From Ascoidea rubescens DSM 1968 (taxonomy: Eukaryota > Ascomycota > Saccharomycetes > Ascoideales > Ascoideaceae): 64,000 bases of DNA. Position numbers and translations under genes: made by a program. The stretch spans positions 478,298 through 542,297 of the forward strand of contig NW_017962921.1 in the NCBI RefSeq assembly GCF_001661345.1, written 5' to 3'. Under the pieces are notes generated by a model. The model worked only from the letters and a program-made list of their open reading frames with translations. It ran no database searches and was not told the DNA's origin. Below are positions 10,096-21,100 of the stretch, piece by piece; the first letter of the stretch is position 1; each line of letters begins with the position of its first letter.

Positions 10096-13000
10096 ATGGA
10101 ACACCTTCCATTGAATGCTGATAATCTCATCAGAATCTTAACCATCGTTTCAGGCTCCAGCAGAGACGCCACTGTCAAGTTATCCGAAAATCAATTGGCC
10201 ACCTGGAGAATCACCCCAGGGTTTTATTCTTCTTTGCAGGACATTTTCTTGAATTCTACTCTCCCCCAAAATATCAAATCGTTGAGCATAATCGAATTCA
10301 AAAATGGTGTTGAGAAATACTGGAAAACTTCAAGCATTAATTCCATTCCTCCCAATGAAAAAAAGATCATCAAATCGAGACTATTCAATAACTTGAACTC
10401 AAACCAGTCAAATCTATTCTTATTAAATTTAAGTTATTCTATTTCAAAAATCTCAAGATACGAATTTCCTAAAAATTGGCCCGATTTATTTAACAAAATT
10501 CAAGATATCCTAATAACATCCTTAAATGACGTCGAAAATAACGTCAATAACCAATACCAATTTTACAACATTCTAATCGTTTTAAATCAAATAATCAAAA
10601 TCTTAAATTCCGTAAAGATTGGCTTAATAAAACCAACTTTAGCTGTAAAAATTCAAATAATCACTCCAATCCTAATCAAATCTTATTTCAGTCTATTCAA
10701 TAAATGGTTCCAATTATTCAACCAAAACCAAAGCCAAAGCCAAAATCAAAGTTTTTTGCTACTACTTAAATCCAACTACATTAACTTGAAAATCTTGAGA
10801 AGAATTATCGTTGATACGTTGCCACATCCGAATAAAGACCAGCTAATTATAGAATTTTTCAATAACTCTTTAAACCACTTGCAATCCCTATTAACTTTAA
10901 ACTTGGATTACAACTCAATCAACATAAATAACCCAAATGATTTCGAATTAAATGAATTGATTTCAAAGTTCATCAAATGCTACATTAAATTATACCATAA
11001 TTTAATACTTAGAAACCCAACTGCCTTCATCTTATTTCCAAACTCAATTAATATTTTAATAACTATACTAAACATTCTAAAGGATAAATCATCCCAAATA
11101 ATTAACTTAATTGATAATAATAACAACAACAACAATAACAATAATACTGATGATTTTGATGTCGATGAATCACCTAACAACTTTTGGGAAATTATTGCAA
11201 TTAAATCAATCCTAAGTCTAAAAAGATTATTGGCCTTTATCCATAGAAAATTAGCCTCGCAATCAAAGAAATCATTACTAAATGACTCGTCAACAAATTC
11301 TTCTTCAACGAGCTTAGTCATTAACCAAGTCAATCAAAAAGATGAAATTGATTTGGCAATACATATCTTAATTGGTCAATTCTTCACTGATGACTTGATT
11401 GTTAATATATTTAATTTGATTATTTATAATTATTTCAAATTATCTATAAATGACCTAAAAAATTGGCAAAACAACCCGGAATATTTCGTCAACCAACAAA
11501 TATCTTTTAATTGGGAATTCCAAATTAAACCTTGCGTTGAAAATTTCTTTATCGATTTAATTTATAACTTTAAACAATTATTAACTCCCTTAATTTTAAA
11601 TTATTTTAATTCAAATAATAACCTTTTACTATCTTTTAATCTTAATAACAATTCCAATACTACAATGCTCGATTTAGTTCTTGAAAAGGACTCAATATTA
11701 ACTTTATTACAATTATCATCAACCATTTTAATCGACTACATCGACTTTAAGGACATTGTAATCAATATCCTATTGCCAATTATTTCCAATAACAAATTTA
11801 TAGAAATCAAAATTCTCAAAAGAAGAATCATTTTAATTCTCGGTAGTTGGTTTACTCATTTAAGAAAACTCTCAAACAATAACGCTTTAAATATCTTTCA
11901 AATTTTAAATCTTTGTTTACTAGATAACTCAGTTAATGATAAAGTTATGAAATTGACTACAATTCAAACTTTGAACTGTATTTTAAATGACAAAAAATTC
12001 AATGACTATAAATTTCAATTTAAAGAATATTCGATTGACTTTTTAAAAAAAATTATCAATATTCTTAGTTCAAATGAATTCAAAAATATTGAAACTAATT
12101 TATATATTTTAAATACCTTATCGTTGATAATTGAAAAAAATATTCCAAATCTTGATTCAACTTTTATTTTAAATGAAATTATTCTAAATTTTATACCAAA
12201 GTATTGGGATTACTCAAATATAAATAATATTGATATTTTAAAAAATTCATTGATTAGACTACTAAAATTCTCAATTATTTCAATTAATAATTCCAAAAAC
12301 TCATTTTCAATCTCCTTGCCGTTAATCAAATTAAGTTGTCAAACTAATTATTTAATGGACGATGGATTTGAATTATTCGAGACTATCTTGAAATACTATC
12401 CCGATATTATCAATAATGAAATCAACCATGAAGTATTTGATGAAGAACTTATTAAAATGATCCCACTTGTCTTTGAAGGGGTATTGAATTTCACAGAAAA
12501 TTTGTTATTAATGTTAGCAATAATTAGAAGTTATATTATCATTTTACCTTTAGATATCTTTTATAAAATTGATGGAAATTTAAATCTACTTTTAAGTAGC
12601 AATGATATCAATAGTACAAATAGATTTGGAAATTTTAGCAACAATGATAACTTATTGAGTAAAATATTCACAGTTTTTGAAAATTATTTATTTAATGTTA
12701 AAGATGAAATATTGGAAATAATTGTATCAATTTTAGATATATTCTTCTTGAAAGTATATAAAATAAATGATAACAACAATGAAAATAAATTAATTATTGA
12801 AAATTTAATTAGTAGTGGATTAATTAGTGCAATACTAAGATTTTTGTTGGAAGAAAATCAATCACCTATCTATCTTGGTAAGATGTTCATAATACTAGCA
12901 AGAATTATTTATATTGACGATGGAATTCTATTTAAAGTTTTGAATTTAGATGAGTTTAATAAACTAATTCAATTATGGATGGACAATTATCAATATATTT

Positions 13001-13509
13001 ATCTGGATAACTATCGAAACAAAAAAGTTGTTTTAATTGGAATTAGCTCGCTTTTAAGAATTCCAACTAACTATATCAATAACAACAGTGTTGAAAATAA
13101 CTATGGTTCAATGATTCTCACTTATCAAAATCTCAGTTCTATAATTTTTACTGAAAAAAATGTTGATTTGACTTTTAATTTCTGGGCAAGATATTTAGAA
13201 GAGATATCTGAAAATTCCAATGGGGATTGTGAAAGATACTATAGCAAAAAGCATTTCAATTATGAAGAGTACCATTTATTAGATAATTTGGACTTAATTT
13301 TGGATAACTCGTTACCGAAAAATTCTGAATTTATTAGATATGAGTCGTTGTTGGTTGAAAATGATCCAATTCATAAGATTCCAATAAAGGTGTTCATAAA
13401 AAATATCTTGAATGAAATTGAAGCTAAAGTAGGAGTTGATGAGTATGCCAAGCTAATTAACCATGTGGACACTACGGTTTTAGAGGAGTTACAAATGTTG
13501 ATTCATTGA
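10096..13509 (+). CDS. KAP120: Importin-beta family karyopherin Kap120 (importin-11 type)
   Basis: 1137 residues. The N-terminus matches Kap120/importin-11: QLATW near residue 34, then FKNGVEKYWK around 74-83, which is the importin-beta N-terminal signature (IQFKNGVDKYW in S. cerevisiae). The next segment, ISRYEFPKNWPDLF, is the conserved FPxxWPxLF of HEAT repeat 3. The rest is helical HEAT-like repeat sequence. Kap120 imports ribosome-biogenesis cargo such as Rpf1 through the nuclear pore, bound by Ran-GTP. It is about 100 residues longer than the S. cerevisiae protein (1032). Part of the excess is a poly-Asn loop near residue 345 and Gln/Ser-rich loops. The start is the first ATG and matches the family N-terminus. 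Confidence 0.93.
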   Translation: MEHLPLNADNLIRILTIVSGSSRDATVKLSENQLATWRITPGFYSSLQDIFLNSTLPQNIKSLSIIEFKNGVEKYWKTSSINSIPPNEKKIIKSRLFNNLNSNQSNLFLLNLSYSISKISRYEFPKNWPDLFNKIQDILITSLNDVENNVNNQYQFYNILIVLNQIIKILNSVKIGLIKPTLAVKIQIITPILIKSYFSLFNKWFQLFNQNQSQSQNQSFLLLLKSNYINLKILRRIIVDTLPHPNKDQLIIEFFNNSLNHLQSLLTLNLDYNSININNPNDFELNELISKFIKCYIKLYHNLILRNPTAFILFPNSINILITILNILKDKSSQIINLIDNNNNNNNNNNTDDFDVDESPNNFWEIIAIKSILSLKRLLAFIHRKLASQSKKSLLNDSSTNSSSTSLVINQVNQKDEIDLAIHILIGQFFTDDLIVNIFNLIIYNYFKLSINDLKNWQNNPEYFVNQQISFNWEFQIKPCVENFFIDLIYNFKQLLTPLILNYFNSNNNLLLSFNLNNNSNTTMLDLVLEKDSILTLLQLSSTILIDYIDFKDIVINILLPIISNNKFIEIKILKRRIILILGSWFTHLRKLSNNNALNIFQILNLCLLDNSVNDKVMKLTTIQTLNCILNDKKFNDYKFQFKEYSIDFLKKIINILSSNEFKNIETNLYILNTLSLIIEKNIPNLDSTFILNEIILNFIPKYWDYSNINNIDILKNSLIRLLKFSIISINNSKNSFSISLPLIKLSCQTNYLMDDGFELFETILKYYPDIINNEINHEVFDEELIKMIPLVFEGVLNFTENLLLMLAIIRSYIIILPLDIFYKIDGNLNLLLSSNDINSTNRFGNFSNNDNLLSKIFTVFENYLFNVKDEILEIIVSILDIFFLKVYKINDNNNENKLIIENLISSGLISAILRFLLEENQSPIYLGKMFIILARIIYIDDGILFKVLNLDEFNKLIQLWMDNYQYIYLDNYRNKKVVLIGISSLLRIPTNYINNNSVENNYGSMILTYQNLSSIIFTEKNVDLTFNFWARYLEEISENSNGDCERYYSKKHFNYEEYHLLDNLDLILDNSLPKNSEFIRYESLLVENDPIHKIPIKVFIKNILNEIEAKVGVDEYAKLINHVDTTVLEELQMLIH

Positions 13510-14904
13510 TCTGAAAAGTGAAAATATAACCTGAATTCAAAATTCTTTTCTTTAATAGATCCTAATAGCATTTAGTACAATCCTAGCCTAGCTTTATTCA
13601 ACAACCACCTAATTTTTTTCTATTCACAGAAACCATTTGAAAAAAAACATGAAACTAAATTAACCAAATTATTAAAAACTCAGTCAATTTAGTAATAATA
13701 TTCTTAATAACCCTTTTTATGAAATATTAACATCATTTAAAAACAAAACAACCAGTATTTAATAAAATCAATCACCTATCACTTTGCTTTTCAAATATTA
13801 ATTACCATCTCGTTTAGAATCTTGAATGTGCCATTTTGTATTCATCCAACCAAAATCATGGTATCAAATTTGTTGCTACTTTGTACAATTCTAAATCAAT
13901 TTATCAGAGGAATAGATAAACAATAGCCATATATTATACAATTCAAACTCTTGGGTTTGCTGGTCCAAATCACAAACCATCACTCAATAAAAGCATCTTT
14001 TACACCACTTCCCTCAGTAGTTGTTTCTGCTGGCTGCCATTGTGGTAATCTTGAACAGTCAGAAAAATATCAAAACTTTATATTGAATAGATGAAGCGAA
14101 AAATCCACCTCATAATTGCACCAACAGTTTGTAATGTCAAAAATAAGAAAAAGCAAATAGTAGAACAGAGAAATGAAACTGCTTAAACCCAGTAAATTGA
14201 TTATTAAAATTTCAACAGCAGTATACCTGTACATTTCCCCAATGCCATTTTCTTAGATAATTCCAGAGTTATATATCTCCCAAACTAAATGCAACTTTGG
14301 TTTGTTTTATCATGATTACAAAACCACCAGAAGCAGCTCTCGTAGCCAATTGAATAATGTTGTTATTGATTCAGCTGAAACAGCACGCCATCTTGATGAA
14401 ATACACCGGCGCTTCTATGATATTGGTGTTTCTTCCAGTTTTTAACTTCTGAAAACTTGGAAAATGGATTTGAGGATAAAGTTGAAAAGGAAGCTGAGTC
14501 CATTCTGGTGCAAGATATAAATCAACAAAGCAAATGAAATGGTAACCAGGGACAGGTTTTTAGTTATCTGAATCCTTTTAATCTTTGGGGTACTCTAGTA
14601 TTATATAAGAATTTACGAACTTGCTATAGTTCCAGGCCTGGAGATTGTATGGAATTACTGATTAGGAAAGAGTGAGAGCTTACATCAGAGAGTGGTTAGT
14701 GATTGTGTATTTAGCAAACCTTAGCATTATATAATAGGCCACGAATTCAAGCAGACAATAATGAATTAAATGAATAAAAAAGCACAAAGAAAAATATAAT
14801 ATAAAAACTATATAAAGGATGTTTAATGTCAATGAAAACGATCAAGTTAAAATAAGACGAGTTCGATAAGAAAAAAAATAAGGACCCAAGTGTTCGGACC
14901 AATA
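13510..14904. other. Intergenic region carrying repeat copy A
   Basis: 1.4 kb between KAP120 and the small unknown gene. Its centre is one copy of a 728-bp repeat (separate entry). The flanks are AT-rich and I see no gene in them. Confidence 0.7.
13783..14510 (+). repeat. 728-bp dispersed repeat, copy A
   Basis: This block recurs as its reverse complement at 43912-44639. Line-by-line reading shows the same length (728) and no difference that I could find. The match ends sharply: it starts tttgcttttc and ends cattctggtg. No terminal inverted repeats, TG...CA LTR ends, poly(A) tail or target-site duplication are evident, and there is no open frame of 60 codons on either strand. It could be a solo LTR-like or non-autonomous element, or a segmental duplication. 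Confidence 0.95.
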
Positions 14905-15345
14905 TCAAATACTTTTGGTGATAAATTCTTTGGTGGTAAGAGAAGTAATTTCTTTTGATTCAGCAACGTTGAAAAACAATTTAGTTATTTGAGTGATAAT
15001 AGAAGTTCTATTCTTTTCGAATAGTTTAAATTTTAAGGAAATTTTTTGATTTAATTTTTCAAAAGAAAATTTTGTGAAATCAAATACAAAATAGTTTTCA
15101 TTTTCGGTTTCAGTTAAAACAGCAGGAGCATCTTTGGTTTTCAAGTAAGAATCTGTTTGTTCTGGGTTATCCAAGATTTCAAGCTCGACAAAATAGTCTT
15201 GAGGGTTGAAGAATTTTGTGACATTTTTCTTTGATTTGTCGATAATTTTCAACGATAATTTTGCGTAATCATTTGGAAATGTTTTTGAATCAGATTCAAT
15301 GAATTGAATTTCATAAGTCAAGTTATTAAGTTCAATTGAAACCAT
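14905..15345 (-). CDS. Small acidic/basic mixed protein of unknown function
   Basis: 146 residues, starting MVSIELNNLTYEIQF. It has alternating hydrophobic patterns consistent with beta strands, for example YFVELEILD and ISLKFKLFEKN. There is no signal peptide, membrane span or low complexity. Base composition is coding-like and the frame is clean from the first ATG. It stands alone with about 800 bases of upstream DNA that include a CACGTG site. I do not recognise the family; it may be a beta-sandwich protein, but that is only inferred from strand pattern. Confidence 0.65.
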   Translation of the reverse strand: MVSIELNNLTYEIQFIESDSKTFPNDYAKLSLKIIDKSKKNVTKFFNPQDYFVELEILDNPEQTDSYLKTKDAPAVLTETENENYFVFDFTKFSFEKLNQKISLKFKLFEKNRTSIITQITKLFFNVAESKEITSLTTKEFITKSI

Positions 15346-16162
15346 TTTTGATTATTAGTAGATGTGATACTAGAAATGTAGGTATTAATTTGAAGAATAC
15401 TAATTAGCCACGATAAAAAGGGAGAAAATTCTCAATGTATTTATAATAAAACTTGATTATTAGAGAATTAAAAGGGATACTGGTCATTATTAGTGAATAT
15501 TGGTGAATATCAGTGAACAATTGAATTTTAATTGATTTTTTTTTTGTTTCTTTGTTTTTTTATTCATGGGATTAATAATGTAAATAATTTCCCTCTTTCG
15601 ACAATTGAATTTCTGATTAATCCAAGTCAAATAGAAAAGTTATATATCAAATTGAATATCGTTAAGCCCGCCCAACAAGAATAAATGTGTTGATGTTTCC
15701 ATAGTCAAGTTAGTGAGTTGTTGAATTGTTGAGCTGATGAGCTGAATTGAGTTGAAGTGAATAAGATTATTATTTTGTTTCGTTTCTACGAATTGGAGAT
15801 ATTCTTCTAAATGGAATACCACTTTGAAAGTGGAATTTTCTGTTGAGGTGGTTAGTAGAAGAGATAAGAGTTTGTATGCAATGTCACGTGATATGTCAAT
15901 AGAAAAACGAGATTATTCTTGTAGAGATGTTGTTGTTGATGTCAGTAGGACTAAAGCCATTAAAATGAATAGAAGTGTGAAGTAATTCGAGTAAAAAAAA
16001 AGGAATAAACGAGATTAACAAAAACAATTTGTTCTATAAGAAAAGAAAGACCGAAACAAACGAAAAAGAATATGATTAAAAAGTGAAAAATATAGGAGAA
16101 GAAGTGAAGGTTAAGTCAGGTTGAAACCAAATTGAAATGGTGTCGAGTAATTTTTGTTTTTG
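15346..16162. other. Intergenic region upstream of the small unknown gene
   Basis: About 820 bases, AT-rich, holding the 3' flank of the antiporter gene and the presumed promoter of the small gene at 14905. A CACGTG core in the context TGTCACGTGATAT lies at 15885-15890. No gene is seen. Confidence 0.5.
15885..15890. promoter_or_regulatory. CACGTG E-box (Cbf1/Pho4-type site)
   Basis: GTCACGTGAT matches the yeast bHLH site (RTCACRTG) recognised by Cbf1. It lies about 540 bases upstream of the small gene's ATG. Function is not demonstrated. Confidence 0.4.
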
Positions 16163-17491
16163 TTAGGTTATATGTGGTTGGATTTTTTCTCTATGGCTAG
16201 TTGGATAGACCCATAGAGTTAGAGGAGTGGTTAGAAAGGTGCAGATTAGCGCCATTACAATGAACATTGAAAAGACCTTTTCTGAGATAATGCCAGCGTT
16301 TAAACCAGTTGTTAAAACAACAATTTCTACGATACCCTTGCAAGACATAAGGACGCCAACAGTGAGCGATTCTCTTTTGGATAGTCTGAACAAAATGGAA
16401 CCGAGAAAGCCACCTAGGATTTTTGTTATCATGGCGATTGCAATGATGGCCACGATATAGCCCCAGTCTTTGGCAGAGTTTAAAGAGGTTAGGTCAGTCT
16501 TTAAACCGGCTAGAGTGAAGTAAAGAGGGATGATAGCAGTTTGAGTCAAGTCGTCGATTTTAACAATTAGTTTTTCGACATAGTTGTTGTCTCTTGGGAT
16601 TATCAAGCCAACTAAAAAGGCGCCGAATATTGGATGTACGCCGATGATATCAGTGAAAAAGGAGGAGATGTAGACTAGTACAATCATAATTGAGATGGCG
16701 TAGGTTGAAGGGCCATTGTTGATTTCATTTGTTTTTTTGATGAAAGCCCAGCGGATTAGGTATTTTACAGGGAACAAAATGAATAGCATCCAGCCAAAGG
16801 CGACGAGTAGGATATATACAGTAGTGATTGCGTTGTCAGCATTGGCGAGGGTGATGCTGAGAGCTAGTAAAACCCAACCAAAGATGTCGTTTGTAATGCC
16901 AGCAGCTAGGACGATGACACCAATTTTGTCAGTGATTAGATTTAGTTCGGATAGAATCCTCGCTAAGACTGGAAAAGCAGTGATGCACATCGCAACAGCA
17001 ATAAAGACGAGGTATGTTGAGAAGTCAGTCTCGTTGTCATTTTGAGACGTATGGTATTCGTTGTATAAGCCAATTGAGATGATGCAGCCAAAGCCAAAGG
17101 GGATGGCCATGTTGATTATTCCAACAGTCAAAGCGATTTTGAGATTGTTTTTGATGAAATTCAAGTCGATTTCTAGACCTATAAGGAACAAAAAGAGGAT
17201 CAAGCCAAAGTTGGCGACTAGAGTTAAGCCAGGTATGGAATCACTGGGAAAGACATTCGACGAGAAATTAGGGATGTTGCCTAGAACAGTTGGACCTAGT
17301 ATGATACCAGTCAAGACTTCAGCGATAACCTTGGGCTGTTTCAAAAATTTCAATGGGATATGGATTAAGTAGCATAAACTGATAATCAAAATGGACTGGA
17401 AAAGAAATATGGTGATTGGGTTGGAGGACTCATAAGCAATTGGGTTTCTACCAGATATTATTCCAGCGACAGACGAGGTATCGATAGCCAT
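16163..17491 (-). CDS. KHA1: Short Kha1-type cation/proton antiporter (CPA2)
   Basis: Taken from the ATG at 17491 (MAIDTSSVAG), 442 residues. Upstream codons in the same frame are Cys/Ser-rich, unlike the family, and read as promoter. About 12 hydrophobic spans are visible. CPA2 hallmarks include PKVIAEVLTGIILGPTVLG near the start, ITAFPVLARIL in the middle, and HPIFGAFLVGLIIPR later. Kha1 exchanges K+ (or Na+) for H+ in the Golgi and helps pH and alkaline tolerance. The S. cerevisiae protein has about 870 residues because of a long hydrophilic tail. Here the frame stops about 15 residues after the last span (YPTSHREKIQPHIT), and I see no continuation in other frames. It is either a compact paralogue or a truncated one. 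It diverges from UBP15. Confidence 0.85.
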   Translation of the reverse strand: MAIDTSSVAGIISGRNPIAYESSNPITIFLFQSILIISLCYLIHIPLKFLKQPKVIAEVLTGIILGPTVLGNIPNFSSNVFPSDSIPGLTLVANFGLILFLFLIGLEIDLNFIKNNLKIALTVGIINMAIPFGFGCIISIGLYNEYHTSQNDNETDFSTYLVFIAVAMCITAFPVLARILSELNLITDKIGVIVLAAGITNDIFGWVLLALSITLANADNAITTVYILLVAFGWMLFILFPVKYLIRWAFIKKTNEINNGPSTYAISIMIVLVYISSFFTDIIGVHPIFGAFLVGLIIPRDNNYVEKLIVKIDDLTQTAIIPLYFTLAGLKTDLTSLNSAKDWGYIVAIIAIAMITKILGGFLGSILFRLSKRESLTVGVLMSCKGIVEIVVLTTGLNAGIISEKVFSMFIVMALICTFLTTPLTLWVYPTSHREKIQPHIT

Positions 17492-18171
17492 TTCGAGTAG
17501 AGCTATTGTGAAATAAGGGGATATGAAATAAGAGATGGAGTAGTGTCTCTCTGGGTGCATCAAAATATGTAATATAACGAAGCTCTGTTTGGATTTGACA
17601 CGCGGAAAAATGCCGATAAAGCAGAAGCAAAATGGCGGAACAGAAAGAAATCGAGCTAACAACGAGAAAACGAAGGAAACAGCGCAAGAAAATAACAGCT
17701 TGCTGACAACACCAATAACAAGAGAAGACTCAAGTGAGCAAGAGAAAACTTCAGTAAAAACGAGAAGCAGCAAGCCAAAAAAACAGACCCAGCTTTTTCT
17801 CGCAACTTGTTTCTGGCCGCTGGGACGGATTGATGCAGACAGTGCCGGGAATATGCAGCTGGTGGAGGCAGAACCGCTGTTGTGGTGCGCTACGTATGTA
17901 TGCATGAAGAGCGCCATCATGCATAAACCGGGTAATCTAAAAGCGCTGTCAGAAAAGCCATTGAGATGGTGCCCATTGTGTTTACATAATCACACGTGCA
18001 TCTGTGGCGAATGCTCTTCCGCGCCTCGGCCGACGCTTACGAATCAGGGCCACAAGCAAAGTCCCACAGTGATGCTCTTACACTTGATCAGCTCCTTCTT
18101 CTTCACTTCTACCTGGGTCTCTATTTATACCCCTAATTTGCGCATCTCTGCCACCATCCTATATTTCGACA
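17492..18171. promoter_or_regulatory. Divergent promoter between KHA1 and UBP15
   Basis: 680 bases between the two start codons. The UBP15-proximal half is GC-richer than the surroundings and contains CACGTG at 17993-17998. A TATTTATA box lies at 18122-18129, about 43 bases before the UBP15 ATG. A 198-codon open frame crosses this region and the KHA1 start, but its composition is not protein-like and I leave it out. Confidence 0.55.
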
Positions 18172-21100
18172 ATGGCTCCAAATAACAACCTTTCCATTAA
18201 GAATCCTGTTAATTCCATCAACGATCAGTATGTCGATATGGAGGTAATACCAGATCCAGGGGATCCAACCTCAATGGAGATCGATGCTGATGTTGAAGTC
18301 ATTGACGACGACGATGACGACGACGATGATGATGATGATAATGATGATGATGATTATGATGATGATGTTCCTCTTGGCGATATCAACAACATCGATGATC
18401 TAGATAACATGGACGACATTGATAACGATCTCAACACAATTGATGCCTCCATTCACCCAATTCAAGGTCCTGGCAATACCAACCCTAACTCATCCTCAAA
18501 CAATTCTACCAACGACAACTCTCATCTAAACGATATCACCCATATTAATAATGTTGACAATATATCCAATCCCAAAAGCTGCTCCAAAAGTATCCCTAAA
18601 AATGTCTCCAAAAACGTCTCCAAAAATACCTCCAAAAACAATGCTGCCAATAATCCTACTCCCAACAATAATATTCACAATGCCAAAAACCACAATCATA
18701 AAAATCAAAATCTCACTCCCCAGCAAAAGAAAAATATAGCTCCCGCGACTGATTTTAATTTTTGGATGAACCAAATTAAAGATGTCCCTGATTATGACTA
18801 CATTGAAAAAAAGCATTTTACTTGGGAAATCAAAAACTTTTATAACCCAGATAACTCAAACAATAATAATAATAATAATAATAATATTAATAATAATAAT
18901 AATAATAATAACAACAATAATAATAATAATAACAATAGCAATAATAATACCCAAAATAATGCACCCAACAAATTAGTCTCCCCCGTATATAGATGTGGTG
19001 GCTACAATTGGGACATCCTTCTTTTCCCAAAAGGAAACACAAACAACAACAATTATATATCTCTATACCTACAACCCTTACCTGAAACTAAAAAAAAAAT
19101 TACAAACTCCAACGAATCAAAAGATTCAATCAATTCCTATTCTTCCAATTCAGACGATCTAATTGACCCAGATTGGTACGTTTGTGCCCAATTTGGTTTA
19201 CTAATTTGGAACCCTGAAAATCCAATGATAAAATTCTTTAATCACTCTCACCACCGTTTTTATAAAGACGAAACTGACTGGGGCTTTTCAAATTTCATCG
19301 ACTTGAAATCACTATCAAAAGTACAAGGTTTCAACGAAGGCTTTCTATCTCAAAAATCAAATAATCTAAATATCACAGTTTTCGTCAAGGTCCTTAAAGA
19401 CAAAACTGGTGTATTATGGCACAACTTTGTCAATTACAACTCAAAAAAGGAAACTGGTTTTGTAGGTTTGAAAAATCAAGGTGCAACTTGCTATCTAAAT
19501 TCCTTAATTCAATCCTACTTCTTTACTAAAAGTTTCAGAAAATTGGTCTACCAAATCCCATCAAAGGATGACAACAGCGTAACCCTAGCCCTACAAAGGG
19601 TCTTTTACCAATTGCAAATATCCGACGATGCCGTTGATACCTCAGACTTGACAAGATCTTTCGGTTGGGACACCGGTGCTGCTTTCACCCAACATGACGT
19701 TCAAGAACTAAATAGAATTCTCATGGATAGATTAGAATCAAAGATGAAATTAACAAATGTCGAAGGTGGCCTAAACAACATTTTTGTTGGCAAAATGAAA
19801 AGCTACATAAAATGTATCAATGTTAATTATGAATCTTCAAGAATCGAAGATTTTTGGGATATCCAATTAAACGTCAAATCAATGAAGGGTTTAATCGAAT
19901 CGTTTAAAAACTACATCGAAGTCGAATTATTGGAAGGTGAAAATCAATATGACGCCTTTGGCTATGGCTTGCAAGATGCTAAAAAGGGGGTTGTTTTTGA
20001 AAACTTTCCTCCAGTCTTACATCTACAATTAAAGAGATTTGAATACGACTTCAATTATGATACCTTAATGAAAATCAACGACCGCTATGAATTTCCCGAT
20101 ACAATTGATTTATCTCCCTATTTAAATCAAGATAATAAAGAAACCTTGAAAGAAGACTGGAATTATGATTTATACGGTGTTTTAATTCACCAAGGTGATA
20201 TCTCCTCTGGTCATTATTACACAATGATTAGACCAACAAAAGACGGTGACTGGTATAGATTCGATGATGATAAAGTATGGAAAGTCACTCACAAAGAAGT
20301 ATTTGAAGATAATTTTGGTTGTGATTTGCTTGATAATTCAATCACTTCAACTTTCAGTCGATCTGATTTTCTCGAATATCAAACTAAAACTCACACTAGT
20401 GCTTATATGCTTGTTTATATTAGAAAAGACTTGTCTAGCGAAATATTAGAAGAAGTCACTGATGACAACGTCCCCAAACACATTATTGAAACCGTTAAAC
20501 GAGAAAAAGAAGAAAAATTAAGGAAAATTAAAGAACAAGAAGAAATGCGTCTCTGTTTAAGTATTAGTTTATTCACTCCAAGAATTTTTAATAATTATGA
20601 AGGTTTTGATTTAGCTGCAAATCAATACGATAAATACTATAGTCACTCCCTTTATGACCAAAAATCTTCTCCAAAAGTCATAAAAATGTTGAAAACAACC
20701 AAATGGGATGATGTTTATAAGACTATTTTTAAAAGTTTGAATTATGATGAAAATGTTGCTCGTAAGTTCTTGAGATTATGGGCTATAGTCTATCGCAAAA
20801 ATTACACCATCAGACCGGATTGTCCTGTCAAAGTTGCCGTGGCTGAAATAGATAATACTAAGGTGTCATCTTCAACGATTCACGAAATTTACTCAAAACT
20901 TGCTACGAGAAAAAATGGGGAATTTTTATTATATTGCGAAGATCTTAGAAGAGACTTGAGATCTATTGTTAGGTATATTGATGAAAAAGGAGTTGATTTG
21001 ATTCCAAAGGTATTTAAAAATTACAAAACTTTACCTTTTATTTTTGAAAAATTAGACAAATTTTTTTACAAAGTGATTCTAAATGAAAACGGCGAAAACG

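Noticed and set aside
13783-14510. Solo LTR interpretation of the 728-bp repeat
   Set aside because: No TG...CA ends shared by both copies and no 4-6 bp target duplication.
17492-17920. N-terminal extension of the antiporter frame
   Set aside because: Family proteins start near MAID...; the upstream part is Cys/Ser/Phe-rich and lies in the promoter.
17589-18185. 198-codon open frame across the KHA1-UBP15 divergent promoter
   Set aside because: Covers the promoter and the 5' end of KHA1 on the opposite strand; composition not protein-like.
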